From Ostreiculturibacter nitratireducens (GTDB lineage: Bacteria > Pseudomonadota > Alphaproteobacteria > Rhodobacterales > Rhodobacteraceae), in assembly GCF_032670585.1 (NCBI RefSeq), contig NZ_JAVQHL010000002.1, forward strand, positions 186,001 through 250,000: DNA of 64,000 bases. Direction: 5' to 3'. The notes beneath the pieces were generated by a model, which did no database searches, was not told the DNA's origin, and worked only from the letters and a program-made list of their open reading frames with translations. Numbering within the stretch: position 1 is the first letter of the stretch; each line of letters starts with the position of its first letter. This document shows positions 53,588 to 61,638 of the stretch, one piece after another. Made by a program: the position numbers and the translations under genes.

Positions 53588-54571
53588 TCAGTCGCGAAAC
53601 CTCGCGCCCCTCAGCGCGTCCATCGTGCGGACGAGCTCCGCGCTGATCCCCGGCTCCGACAGGGCGTGCCCGGCGACGGGGATGAACCTGAGGTCGGAGC
53701 CCGACCAGCCCTGCGCCAGCTTCCAGGCCGAGATCGGCGGGCAGATCATGTCGTAGCGACCCTGGACGATCGTTCCCGGCACCCCTTCGAGCCTTGGCAG
53801 GTCTCGCAGGATCTGCCCGTCCTCCTCCAGGAATCCGGCGTTCTTGAAATAATGGTTCTCAAGCCGCGAGAAGGCCCGCGCGTAATCCGCAGGGCTTTCG
53901 CCCAGAAGGCCCTCCTGCTCGATCGAGGCGAGCGCGTTTTCCCAGGCCGCCCAGGACCGTGCGAACCGCGTTTCGGTCAGGATGTCGCCGGAAAAGAGCC
54001 GCTTGTGATAGGCGGCGATCAGGTCGCCCCGCTCGTCCTCCGGGATGATCCCGGTGAACCTGCGCCACAGGTCCGGCCAGAACTTCCCGGCGCCGCCGCC
54101 ATAGAACCAGTCGAGCTCCGCCTTCGTCATCAGGAAGACGCCGCGCAGGATCAGGTGCAGCGCGCGATCGGGATGCGTCTGTGCATAGACGAGCGCAAGC
54201 GTCGCCCCCCAGCTTCCGCCGAAGACGAGCCAGCGGTCGATCCCCAGTGTTTCCCGGATCTTCTCGATATCCGCCACGAGGTGCCAGGTCGTATTCGCCT
54301 CGACGCTCGCATGCGGGCGCGACCGGCCGCAGCCGCGCTGATCGAACAGGATGACGCGGTAGACCGAGGGATCGAAATAGCGCCGCATCGCGGGCGAGCA
54401 GCCGCCCCCCGGACCGCCATGCAGGACCACCACGGGAAGGCCCGAGGGATGGCCGCATTGCTCTACGTAGATCCGGTGGCCATCGCCAACGTCGAGCATC
54501 CGCTGATCGAACGCGTCGATCTGCGGATAAAGAAACGCTGCTGCGCGCTTTTGACCTGCGGTCCTGTCCAT
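53588..54571 (-). CDS. pip: prolyl aminopeptidase
   Basis: A 327-residue alpha/beta-hydrolase that releases N-terminal proline from peptides. The oxyanion loop is HGGPGGGCSP, the nucleophile Ser is in FGGSWGATLALVYA, and the Asp and His of the triad are in RYDMICPP and VAGHALSEPG. The ATG at 54571 gives the usual family length; the frame runs on much further but covers ubiG on the other strand. It ends 99 bp before the rimP promoter. Confidence 0.95.
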   Translation of the reverse strand: MDRTAGQKRAAAFLYPQIDAFDQRMLDVGDGHRIYVEQCGHPSGLPVVVLHGGPGGGCSPAMRRYFDPSVYRVILFDQRGCGRSRPHASVEANTTWHLVADIEKIRETLGIDRWLVFGGSWGATLALVYAQTHPDRALHLILRGVFLMTKAELDWFYGGGAGKFWPDLWRRFTGIIPEDERGDLIAAYHKRLFSGDILTETRFARSWAAWENALASIEQEGLLGESPADYARAFSRLENHYFKNAGFLEEDGQILRDLPRLEGVPGTIVQGRYDMICPPISAWKLAQGWSGSDLRFIPVAGHALSEPGISAELVRTMDALRGARFRD

Positions 54572-54634
54572 GATCGGACTATATAGCGTGAAAAGCCGGG
54601 CTTCCACGGGGTCCGTATACTGAAGGAGAAAAGC

Positions 54635-55384
54635 ATGCAGGCGGGAACAGGCACGGTCGATGCCAATGAAGTCGCCAAGTTCGAGGCGATGGCGGCGGAA
54701 TGGTGGGACCCGACGGGCAAGTTCAAGCCCCTGCACATGATGAATCCCTGCCGGCTGGACTACATCACCCGGCAGATCGCGGAGGAATTCGGGCGTGACC
54801 TGAACGAACCCGAGCCCTTCGCCGGACTCAGGATTCTCGACATCGGCTGCGGCGGCGGACTCCTGTCGGAGCCCATGGCGCGTCTCGGTGCCGAGGTGGT
54901 TGGCGCCGATGCGGCGGAACGGAACATCCCGGTGGCTAGGATCCATGCCGAACAGCAGGGGCTCGATATCGATTACCGCCACACGACGGCGGAGGCGCTG
55001 GCCGAGGCGGGAGAGCGGTTCGACGCCGTCCTCAACATGGAGGTGGTCGAACACGTCTCGGACCCACTGGCTTACCTGACGGCCTGCCGGCAGCTCCTGA
55101 AACCCGGTGGGCTGATGATCGCCTCGACGATCAACCGAAATCCGAAGAGCTTCATGATGGCGATCATCGGCGCGGAATGGGTGATGCGGTGGCTCCCGAA
55201 GGGCACGCATGACTGGAACAAGTTCATCACGCCCGAGGAACTATACGGCCTGATCCGGGAGGCGGGCCTGGAACCCGTGGACAAGAAGGGCTTCGTCTTC
55301 AACCCGGTCACCTGGGCCTGGTCGATCTCGGACCGGGATCTGTCGGTCAACTACGTGACCGCGAGCGTGAAGCGGGAGGCCTGA
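54635..55384 (+). CDS. ubiG: ubiquinone biosynthesis O-methyltransferase
   Basis: A 249-residue SAM-dependent methyltransferase that performs both O-methylations in ubiquinone synthesis. The SAM motif is LRILDIGCGGGLLSEPMARLGA and later motifs are NMEVVEHVSDP and LKPGGLMIASTINR; the N-terminal EAMAAEWWDPTGKFKPLHMMNP is diagnostic of UbiG. AGGAG lies before the ATG. Divergent from pip with 63 bp between starts, convergent with the marR gene. Confidence 0.97.
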   Translation: MQAGTGTVDANEVAKFEAMAAEWWDPTGKFKPLHMMNPCRLDYITRQIAEEFGRDLNEPEPFAGLRILDIGCGGGLLSEPMARLGAEVVGADAAERNIPVARIHAEQQGLDIDYRHTTAEALAEAGERFDAVLNMEVVEHVSDPLAYLTACRQLLKPGGLMIASTINRNPKSFMMAIIGAEWVMRWLPKGTHDWNKFITPEELYGLIREAGLEPVDKKGFVFNPVTWAWSISDRDLSVNYVTASVKREA

Positions 55385-55396
55385 GCGTTCCGCCCG

Positions 55397-55840
55397 TCAG
55401 ACGTCCTCCTCCAGCCGGGCGCGGATCGCCCTCAGCACCGGAAGGACGGCGCGGACCTTGTCAGGCCCGACACCGGCCACGACTTCGCCGATCACCGGCG
55501 AGATCGCGGCAAGCGCGGCATCGCGCGCGGCCCGGCCCGCCGGGCTGATCGAGACGAACTTGCGCCGCGCATCGTCCCAGTCCGGGCGGATGTGGATATG
55601 ACCCGCCCACTCCAGCTTCGACAGCGTGTTGGTCATCGCGCCACGGGTGACGTGGAAGATTTCGGCAAGCTGCGCGGGCGTGCGTTCCTCCTGCGCGCGG
55701 GCGAGGTGGTTCAGGACAGAGAAATGCGACAACTCCATGCCCTTGGGCAGCGCCTTGGACACGCGGCTGCGGGCGAGCTGATCGACCATCAGGACTTCGG
55801 AAAAGAGCGCCGCGGCCAGGGGATCGGTCTGGTCGGCCAT
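55397..55840 (-). CDS. MarR-family transcriptional regulator
   Basis: A 147-residue winged-helix regulator. The recognition helix lies in TPAQLAEIFHVTRGAMTNTLSKLEWAGHI (about 55-83) and the wing in RPDWDDARRKFVSISPAG. It starts 2 bp after the nitrilase stop, so the two are co-transcribed; the regulated genes are unknown. It is not close in sequence to the PetP-like protein at 4244-4753. Confidence 0.9.
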   Translation of the reverse strand: MADQTDPLAAALFSEVLMVDQLARSRVSKALPKGMELSHFSVLNHLARAQEERTPAQLAEIFHVTRGAMTNTLSKLEWAGHIHIRPDWDDARRKFVSISPAGRAARDAALAAISPVIGEVVAGVGPDKVRAVLPVLRAIRARLEEDV

Positions 55841-55842
55841 CC

Positions 55843-56673
55843 TCAGGGCCCCTCGAATCCGCGGTCGTGCTGAAGAGACGGGACCCGGGCGCGGGCCTTT
55901 TCGACCTCGGCACGGTCGATGTCGACGAAGCTGACGCCGATTTCGGTTCCGGCGTCGACCAGTACTTCGCCCCAAGGGGCGACGGCGAGCGTATGGCCGT
56001 AGGTGCGGCGGGGCCGCCCGGCACGGGCAGCATGTTCGCCGGTCTGCGCCGGGGCGAGGACATAGGCCCCGTTCTCGATCGCGCGGGCGCGCAGAAGCGA
56101 TTCCCAATGCGCGCGGCCGGTCGTTTCGTTGAAAGCGGATGGAATCGTCAGGATCTCCGCGCCCGCCTTCGCGAGCTTGCGGTAGAGATAGGGGAAACGG
56201 ACGTCGTAGCAGACGGTCATACCGATCCTGGCGAATGGTGTCTCGGCGACAACCGCGCGGGAGCCGGGGCGGTAGCCCGCGCTTTCGCGGTACTGCTCGG
56301 TCTCCGACACGTTCACGTCGAACATGTGTATCTTGTCGTAGCTGGCGACGACGCGCCCGTCCGGCGAAACGAGGAAACTGCGGTTCGCGAAACGCCCGTC
56401 CGGGTCATCCGTCTTTAGCGCGAGCGACCCGATCAGGAGCCACACGCCCAAGTCTTCCGCGTCCTCCCGAAGCGCGGCGAGCGTCGCGTCATCCTCTTCC
56501 AGACGCAGGACCTCCTCCTGGTGGGTGCGGCTGGTCGAAAGGCAATTCGTGACCTCTGGCGTGAGCACGAAGCCCGCACCGCCAGAAACCGCCTCACGCA
56601 CGAGCGCGCGCGTCACCTTCAGGTTCTCTTCCGGGTCGTCGGTGACCGAGAGCTGAAGGAGACCCGCGCGCAT
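55843..56673 (-). CDS. carbon-nitrogen hydrolase (Nit2-type omega-amidase-like)
   Basis: A 276-residue nitrilase-fold amidase. The Glu-Lys-Cys triad is in LTPEVTNCLS, YDKIHMFDV and VCYDVRFPYLYRKLAKAG; IPSAFNETTGRAHWESLLRARAIEN is typical of the Nit2/omega-amidase branch, which acts on alpha-ketoglutaramate or deaminated glutathione. Linked to glutaredoxin (5 bp gap) and marR, a common alphaproteobacterial arrangement consistent with glutathione-related repair. Confidence 0.93.
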   Translation of the reverse strand: MRAGLLQLSVTDDPEENLKVTRALVREAVSGGAGFVLTPEVTNCLSTSRTHQEEVLRLEEDDATLAALREDAEDLGVWLLIGSLALKTDDPDGRFANRSFLVSPDGRVVASYDKIHMFDVNVSETEQYRESAGYRPGSRAVVAETPFARIGMTVCYDVRFPYLYRKLAKAGAEILTIPSAFNETTGRAHWESLLRARAIENGAYVLAPAQTGEHAARAGRPRRTYGHTLAVAPWGEVLVDAGTEIGVSFVDIDRAEVEKARARVPSLQHDRGFEGP

Positions 56674-56678
56674 CCCGG

Positions 56679-56936
56679 TCAGGCCGCCAGGAGGGGATCG
56701 AGCTTGCCTTCACGCTCCAGGGCGTGCAGGTCGTCACAGCCGCCCACATGCTGGCCGTTGATGAAGATTTGCGGAACCGTGTAGCGGCCGTTGGCGCGCT
56801 CCATCATCTTCACCCGCGTATCGGCATCGCCAGACACGTCCGTTTCTTCGTAGGCGACACCCTTCCGGTCCAGAAGCCGCTTGGCAGCGACGCAGTAGGG
56901 GCACCAGGGCGTTGTGTAGATCTCGACGTTGGTCAT
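56679..56936 (-). CDS. grxC: glutaredoxin 3
   Basis: An 85-residue thioredoxin-fold protein that reduces disulfides with glutathione. The dithiol site is TPWCPYCVAAKRLL (CPYC), with the cis-Pro in RYTVPQIFINGQHVGGCDDLHAL and glutathione-binding GGCDD. Length is typical. It is 5 bp upstream of the nitrilase and 37 bp downstream of comF. Confidence 0.97.
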   Translation of the reverse strand: MTNVEIYTTPWCPYCVAAKRLLDRKGVAYEETDVSGDADTRVKMMERANGRYTVPQIFINGQHVGGCDDLHALEREGKLDPLLAA

Positions 56937-56973
56937 TCACCGGGGTCCTTATTGTCGGAGCGACTATAGGGAT

Positions 56974-57690
56974 TTAGGCATCCTTCGCAACGCGTGCCAT
57001 GACCAGAACGGAAACCTCCGCTGCGCCTGTTGCAAGGCAGGCGTCAGCGGCAGCCGCGAGCGTAGCGCCAGAGGTCATCACGTCGTCAATCAGAAGAACG
57101 TGGCGACCCTGGACGCGCTGCGCGCGGCGGGGATGGACGCGGATCGCACCGGCGAGGTTCGCGAAGCGGCTGTCCCGGTCGCGCCCATCCTGCGTGGGCG
57201 TGCGGCGCGGGCGCGTCAGCAGGTCGGGGCAATGGTCCAGACCGCCGAGACGCGCCACGCCCTGCGCAAGAAGCGCGGACTGGTTGAACCGGCGCCTGAC
57301 GAAGCGGACCCAATGCAGGGGAATCGGCGCCACGATCGTGTTCTCGGTCAGGATCGGCGCGGCGGCGCGGAACATCCAGCGCGCCGCAGGCCGGGCGAGG
57401 TCGAGCCTGTCCCCGTGCTTTAGCGCGAGGACGAGCCTGCGTCCGTTGTCCTTGTAGAGAAGCGCGGCGCGCCCCCGCGACCAGGGCCGCGCGAGCGTCA
57501 GGCAGTCATCACAGTATTCGGCCTTGCCCTCGTCCTGACCTGGAAGCGGCGTGCCGCAGGCGTCGCAGGTCAGCCCGTGGATGAATGGCGTGTCGCGCCA
57601 GCAATCGGCGCAGAGCCCGAATTCCTCCGACACGACCCCGCCGCAGGAAATGCACTGCGGCGGCAGAACGAGCCTGAGGGCGCTTTGCAT
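56974..57690 (-). CDS. comF: ComF-family phosphoribosyltransferase-like protein
   Basis: A 238-residue protein. An N-terminal zinc-binding part (CISCGGVV, CADCWRD, CDACGTPL, CDDCL) precedes a phosphoribosyltransferase fold with VLLIDDVMTSGATLAAAADA (the PRPP loop). Family members take part in DNA uptake or are uncharacterised. The ATG at 57690 matches where relatives begin; an ATG at 57723 would overlap the start of the divergent methyltransferase gene. Confidence 0.92.
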   Translation of the reverse strand: MQSALRLVLPPQCISCGGVVSEEFGLCADCWRDTPFIHGLTCDACGTPLPGQDEGKAEYCDDCLTLARPWSRGRAALLYKDNGRRLVLALKHGDRLDLARPAARWMFRAAAPILTENTIVAPIPLHWVRFVRRRFNQSALLAQGVARLGGLDHCPDLLTRPRRTPTQDGRDRDSRFANLAGAIRVHPRRAQRVQGRHVLLIDDVMTSGATLAAAADACLATGAAEVSVLVMARVAKDA

Positions 57691-57721
57691 TGCCGCACCG
57701 ATCTGCCTAATGTCCACCGCC

Positions 57722-58567
57722 ATGACGACGCCGCATCCCCCAGCCCTGACCGACCGTGCAGCCCTCGCCCGCCAGCGCGCGCGAGCCGCGCGCCGCGGCG
57801 TCGAACTGTTCCTGCACAGGGAAGCGGCCGCCGAGATCGAGGAGAGACTGAACGAGGTTAACAGAACGTTTACGGCGCCGGCCGTCGTGACGTGCTTTCC
57901 CGAGCCCTGGCGGGAGATCCTGCCACAGGCGAAGATCGTGCCCGACGCCGAAGTGCTCGACCTTGAGGCCGGTGCGCATGACCTCGTGATCCATGCCCTG
58001 TCGCTCCACTGGGCCAATGATCCGGTCGGGCAACTGGTGCAATGCCGGCGAGCGTTAAAGGCCGACGGGCTTCTCCTTGCTGTCCTGTTCGGCGGCCAGA
58101 CTCTTCACGAGCTTCGCGCCAGCCTTGCCGAAGCGGAATCGGGGCTCACCGGCGGGCTGTCGCCGCGCATTCTGCCGATGGGGGAAATCCGGGACCTCGG
58201 CGCGCTTCTGCAGCGGGCGGGATTCGCCCTTCCCGTGGCCGACGCGGTGAAGATGACGGTGACCTACCAGACAGCCTTCCACCTGATGGCGGAGCTTCGT
58301 GCCATGGGCGAGGGGAACGCGCTGGCCGCCCGTGCGCGCCGCGCGGCGCCACGGGCGCTCTTTCCCGAAGCGGCCCGGATATACGCGGAAAACTACGCCG
58401 CCCCCGAGGGCAGGGTCCGCGCGACATTCGAGCTGATCTACCTTACCGGCTGGGCGCCGCACGAAAGCCAGCAGAAGCCCCTGCGCCCCGGATCGGCCGC
58501 GGCGCGGCTGGCCGAAGCCCTGGGAACGGAGGAAAAGCCGCTGAACGAGGGCCCGCGCGGCAATTGA
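57722..58567 (+). CDS. NDUFAF5/BioC-like methyltransferase-domain protein
   Basis: A 281-residue class I SAM-fold protein. LDLEAGAHDLVIHALSLHWANDPVGQLVQCRRALKADGLLLAVLFG covers the post-I motifs, but the usual Gly-rich motif I is replaced by the region around FPEPWREILPQAK. The N-terminal ARRGVELFLHREAAAEIEERL and C-terminal LTGWAPHESQQKP are shared with mitochondrial NDUFAF5, a complex I assembly factor that hydroxylates NDUFS7. Head-to-head with comF, 31 bp between starts. Confidence 0.85.
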   Translation: MTTPHPPALTDRAALARQRARAARRGVELFLHREAAAEIEERLNEVNRTFTAPAVVTCFPEPWREILPQAKIVPDAEVLDLEAGAHDLVIHALSLHWANDPVGQLVQCRRALKADGLLLAVLFGGQTLHELRASLAEAESGLTGGLSPRILPMGEIRDLGALLQRAGFALPVADAVKMTVTYQTAFHLMAELRAMGEGNALAARARRAAPRALFPEAARIYAENYAAPEGRVRATFELIYLTGWAPHESQQKPLRPGSAAARLAEALGTEEKPLNEGPRGN

Positions 58568-58619
58568 CGGCGGGACTTTTCCCGTTATCTCAGGGCCGAG
58601 ACAGAAAAACGGAGCGGCA

Positions 58620-59687
58620 ATGAAACATGAGATGATCCGCCCCGGCGAGGGCCGGCTGACCCATGCCCCGGCTGACCATCCGCCGGTCCCTGCGGCGAAG
58701 ATAGGCGTCCTGATCGCGAACCTGGGCACTCCGGACGGATACGACTACTGGTCGATGCGGCGTTATCTGAACGAGTTCCTTTCGGACAAGCGGGTAATCG
58801 ACTTCCCGTCGTGGAAGTGGCAGCCGCTCCTCCAGCTCATCATCCTGACGAAACGTCCCTTCACCTCGGGGGCGAACTACCGCTCCATCTGGAACGAGGA
58901 GAAGAACGAAAGCCCCCTGATGACCATTACCAGGGACCAGACCGATGCGATCCGCACCGCTGTTCAGGAGAAATACGGCGATGGCGTCGAGGTCGAGTTC
59001 TGCATGCGCTACGGCAATCCCTCGACGAAGTCGGTCCTGCGCAAGATGGTCGCGGCCGGATGCGAGCGGATCCTGTTCTTCCCGCTCTACCCCCAAAGCG
59101 CCGGAGCGACCTCGGCGACGGCCTGCGACGAGTTCTTTCGCGCCCTGATGAAGGAGAAATTCCAGCCGGCTGCGCGGACGGTTCCCGCCTATTTCGACCA
59201 TCCGCTCTACGTCGACGCTCTCGCACAGTCGGTGGAGCGGGCCTATGCGGGGCTTGATCACAAGCCGGACGTTCTCGTGGCCTCGTATCACGGGATGCCG
59301 AAGCGTTACCTCATGGAAGGCGACCCCTACCACTGCCAGTGCCAGAAGACGTCGCGCCTCCTGCGGGAGCGGCTTGGCTGGGAAAAGGGATCGATCGACA
59401 CGACATTCCAGTCGGTCTTCGGTCGGGAAGAGTGGCTTCGCCCCTACACGGTCGAACACGTCGCCGAACTGGCCAAGGCGGGCAAGAAGCGGATCGCGGT
59501 GATTTCGCCGGCCTTCGCGGCCGACTGCATCGAGACGCTGGAGGAAATCCAGGGCGAGATCCGCGAGGCGTTCCTGCACGCAGGCGGCGAGAGCTTCACC
59601 TATATCCCCTGCCTCAACGACGATCCGGCGCATGTCCGCGCGCTGATGGCGGTGATCGAGGACAACCTGGCCGGCTGGGCGCCCTGA
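58620..59687 (+). CDS. hemH: ferrochelatase
   Basis: A 355-residue enzyme that inserts Fe2+ into protoporphyrin IX, the last step of haem synthesis. Visible features are GVLIANLGTPDGYDYWSMRRYL, EFCMRYGNPSTKSVL, FFPLYPQSAGATSA, the metal-site His in VASYHGMPKRY and a Cys-containing segment DPYHCQCQKTSRLLRERLG; no C-terminal extra domain. It is followed after about 10 bp by a bidirectional terminator. Confidence 0.97.
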   Translation: MKHEMIRPGEGRLTHAPADHPPVPAAKIGVLIANLGTPDGYDYWSMRRYLNEFLSDKRVIDFPSWKWQPLLQLIILTKRPFTSGANYRSIWNEEKNESPLMTITRDQTDAIRTAVQEKYGDGVEVEFCMRYGNPSTKSVLRKMVAAGCERILFFPLYPQSAGATSATACDEFFRALMKEKFQPAARTVPAYFDHPLYVDALAQSVERAYAGLDHKPDVLVASYHGMPKRYLMEGDPYHCQCQKTSRLLRERLGWEKGSIDTTFQSVFGREEWLRPYTVEHVAELAKAGKKRIAVISPAFAADCIETLEEIQGEIREAFLHAGGESFTYIPCLNDDPAHVRALMAVIEDNLAGWAP

Positions 59688-59697
59688 TCCGGAAATG

Positions 59698-59728
59698 AAA
59701 AAAGGCGGTGGAAAACCACCGCCTTTTT
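59698..59728. terminator. bidirectional rho-independent terminator
   Basis: GGCGGTGG (59704-59711) and CCACCGCC (59716-59723) with loop AAAA, flanked by AAAAAA on the left and TTTTT on the right, so both strands end in a U-tract. It separates hemH from the convergent small membrane protein gene. Confidence 0.92.
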
Positions 59729-59748
59729 CCTGGAGCTTATCGCCCTGA

Positions 59749-59949
59749 TTACTCGGGGCTGCCGCCGTTGTCGTGCGACACCGCCACCGCGACGAGCGCG
59801 AGCAGCAGGAGCGGAACGATGATCCCACCCGAGGTGCCGGCCGTGTCTTCGACGATGACTTCCGGCTCGACGACCGGTTCAGCCATGCCGCCAGCGAAGG
59901 CGGTGGTGGCGAACAGCGACGCGAACGCGGCGATTGCAAGCTTCTTCAT
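59749..59949 (-). CDS. small exported membrane protein, copy B of a tandem pair
   Basis: A 66-residue protein with a signal peptide (about 1-19, MKKLAIAAFASLFATTAFAGG), an acidic linker (EPVVEPEVIVEDTAGTSGG) and one hydrophobic helix (IIVPLLLLALVAVAVSH) near the C-terminus. It is nearly identical to the next gene upstream (59986-60171), differing mainly in the signal peptide and tail. No known family function; a small single-span membrane peptide facing the periplasm is likely. Confidence 0.82.
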   Translation of the reverse strand: MKKLAIAAFASLFATTAFAGGMAEPVVEPEVIVEDTAGTSGGIIVPLLLLALVAVAVSHDNGGSPE

Positions 59950-59985
59950 TTCAGTCCCTCGATGTCTGAATACGGCTAGACAGCG

Positions 59986-60171
59986 TTAGTTGTTGTGCGA
60001 AACCGCAACGGCGACGAGCGCCAGAAGGAGAAGCGGAACGACGATCCCACCGGAGGTGCCGGCGGTTTCTTCAACGATGACTTCCGGCTCCACGACCGGC
60101 TCAGCCATGCCGCCAGCGAAGGCGGTGGTGGCGAAAGCCGAAAGGGCGGCGGCAAGCGCGAGTTTCTTCAT
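59986..60171 (-). CDS. small exported membrane protein, copy A of a tandem pair
   Basis: A 61-residue protein with signal peptide (MKKLALAAALSAFATTAFA), the acidic linker EPVVEPEVIVEETAGTSGG and the helix IVVPLLLLALVAVAVSH ending in NN. It is upstream of its paralogue and has its own promoter-like sequence and a strong leader hairpin, so it is probably the first gene of a two-gene transcript. GGAGG lies 4 nt upstream of its ATG. Confidence 0.82.
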   Translation of the reverse strand: MKKLALAAALSAFATTAFAGGMAEPVVEPEVIVEETAGTSGGIVVPLLLLALVAVAVSHNN

Positions 60172-60187
60172 GTCAACCTCCAGTTCG

Positions 60188-60224
60188 GCCCCTGTCCGTA
60201 AGGCACAATGAGTACGGCAGGGGC
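60188..60224 (-). other. strong hairpin in the leader of the small-protein genes
   Basis: GCCCCTG (60188-60194) pairs with CAGGGGC (60218-60224) and CCGTA (60196-60200) with TACGG (60213-60217), leaving one bulged base and a 12-nt loop. No U-run follows. Confidence 0.65.
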
Positions 60225-60249
60225 ACTAAAGTCAGTACCTCGTACCGCC

Positions 60250-60278
60250 CTATAAGCAGCTTGCCGATACCTTTGCAA
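60250..60278 (-). promoter_or_regulatory. candidate promoter for the small-protein pair
   Basis: On the minus strand, TTGCAA (60273-60278) and TTATAG (60250-60255) are 17 bp apart. It would give a leader of about 70 nt containing the hairpin at 60188-60224. Confidence 0.55.
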
Positions 60279-60318
60279 CGCGAGATACGCTTTGGATTTC
60301 ACGCCGTTCGCGGTGTCG

Positions 60319-60924
60319 TCAAATTAGCAACACCTGCGTGCCGACCTTGGTGAGTTCGAAGAGTTCGGCGACGTGTTCGTTGTAGAGACCGACGCAGCCA
60401 TTGGACGAACGCCGCCCGATCTTGCGCGTGTCATGGGTGCCGTGAATCCGGTAGAATTGCCAGGACAGATACAGCGCGTGGGTCCCGAGCGGATTGTCAG
60501 GCCCCGGCGGCACGTAGTCCGGCCATTCGGGGTTGCGCTCCTTCATCGCGGGCGTCGGCCTCCAATCGGGGCCGATGACCTTCTTGACGATCTGGGTCCG
60601 CCCACGTCGGGTCAGGTCTTCGGTCAACGGCACGGACGTCGGGTAGAGCTTGTAGATCGATTGGTCCTCGGACCAGAAATGCAGTGCGCGAGACGTTGTG
60701 TCGACAAGGATCGCGCCGTTGCGGGTGTCACTGAAATAGGGCTGCCACTGAAGCGAGCGGAAGCTCGACATGTTGCGCCGGATGTTCGAGGACAGTTCCT
60801 GTTCCATCTCGACGGTGTTCTGGGTCTGCGCCAGGACCGCGGGGGCGGCGAGGCCGGCGGCCATGGCGGCGCCTGCGCCGAGAAGGGCGCGGCGGCTCAG
60901 GTTGACGGGGCGACCGTTGCTCAT
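60319..60924 (-). CDS. Tat-exported L,D-transpeptidase (YkuD domain)
   Basis: A 201-residue periplasmic enzyme. The N-terminus has a twin-arginine signal (LSRRALLGAGAAMAAGLAAP). The YkuD domain (about 70-201) shows IHGTHDTRKIGRRSSNGCVGLY, with the catalytic His and Cys. It would form 3-3 cross-links or attach proteins to peptidoglycan. The ATG at 60924 has AGGAG 9 nt upstream. Use of Tat rather than Sec is shared with some alphaproteobacterial YkuD proteins. Confidence 0.92.
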   Translation of the reverse strand: MSNGRPVNLSRRALLGAGAAMAAGLAAPAVLAQTQNTVEMEQELSSNIRRNMSSFRSLQWQPYFSDTRNGAILVDTTSRALHFWSEDQSIYKLYPTSVPLTEDLTRRGRTQIVKKVIGPDWRPTPAMKERNPEWPDYVPPGPDNPLGTHALYLSWQFYRIHGTHDTRKIGRRSSNGCVGLYNEHVAELFELTKVGTQVLLI

Positions 60925-61111
60925 GGTCTTTTTCTCCTGGTTCGGCGGCGCCCGGAGGGGGGCCGGCGGAAATCGGCCGGAAAATAAGCTTTGGACCTTG
61001 TCCGCGCAACTCAAACCCGCGTTAACAGGCAAGTTCTCGCAGAGTTGCGTTTGAAAGGCCGCGGATTAGCCTGTAAAGAGCCCCGCGAACAACCCGTGGG
61101 GTGACAAAGAG

Positions 61112-61624
61112 ATGCTTCGTTCGACCGGTCTGGCGTTTGCCGTGCTTGCTGTCCTTTCGGCCTGTGCACCCACCACGCCGCCCCAGCTTGGCCCCGATGG
61201 CAGGCCGCTGCCGAAAGTCTACGCCATCAAGCCGGGCCACGAGGCCGAGATCCAGTACCGGATGCTCGATTCCGTCAACTCGCTGCGCCGCGCGGCGGGG
61301 GCGGTGCCCCTGCAGCTGAACGCGCAGCTGAACGCCGCCGCCGCGACGCATTCGCGCGACATGTCGGTGCAGAACCGCCCCTGGCACTTCGGCTCGGACG
61401 GTTCCTCGCCGATCGACCGCGTGCGGCGCGCAGGCTATCCGGGGATGATGCTCGGCGAAAACATCTCGGAGACCTACGAGACCGAGCTCGAGACGCTTTC
61501 GGCCTGGATGGCGGTCAGCGACACGCGGGCAGTGATCCTCGACCCGAACGCGCGCAACCTCGGCTTCGCCTGGTACCAGGAACCCGGCGGCAAGATCTGG
61601 TGGACGCTGCTGACAGGGAACTGA
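61112..61624 (+). CDS. CAP (SCP/PR1)-domain lipoprotein
   Basis: A 170-residue protein with a lipoprotein signal (lipobox LSAC, Cys19). The CAP domain (about 50-168) includes MLDSVNSLRRAAGAVPLQLNAQLNAAAATHSRDMS, GENISETYE and LGFAWYQEPGGKIWWTLLTG. Bacterial CAP proteins are poorly understood secreted or envelope proteins, sometimes linked to spore or cell-wall processes. It lies between two L,D-transpeptidase genes that flank it on the other strand. Confidence 0.9.
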   Translation: MLRSTGLAFAVLAVLSACAPTTPPQLGPDGRPLPKVYAIKPGHEAEIQYRMLDSVNSLRRAAGAVPLQLNAQLNAAAATHSRDMSVQNRPWHFGSDGSSPIDRVRRAGYPGMMLGENISETYETELETLSAWMAVSDTRAVILDPNARNLGFAWYQEPGGKIWWTLLTGN

Positions 61625-61638
61625 GGCGCCGCGGCGCC

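Larger units (their letters stand above)
59749..60171 (-). repeat. tandem gene duplication
   Basis: Two copies of the same small gene lie head to tail. They align over about 160 bp of coding sequence with high identity at the DNA level, including synonymous positions, and are separated by 36 bp. Confidence 0.85.
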
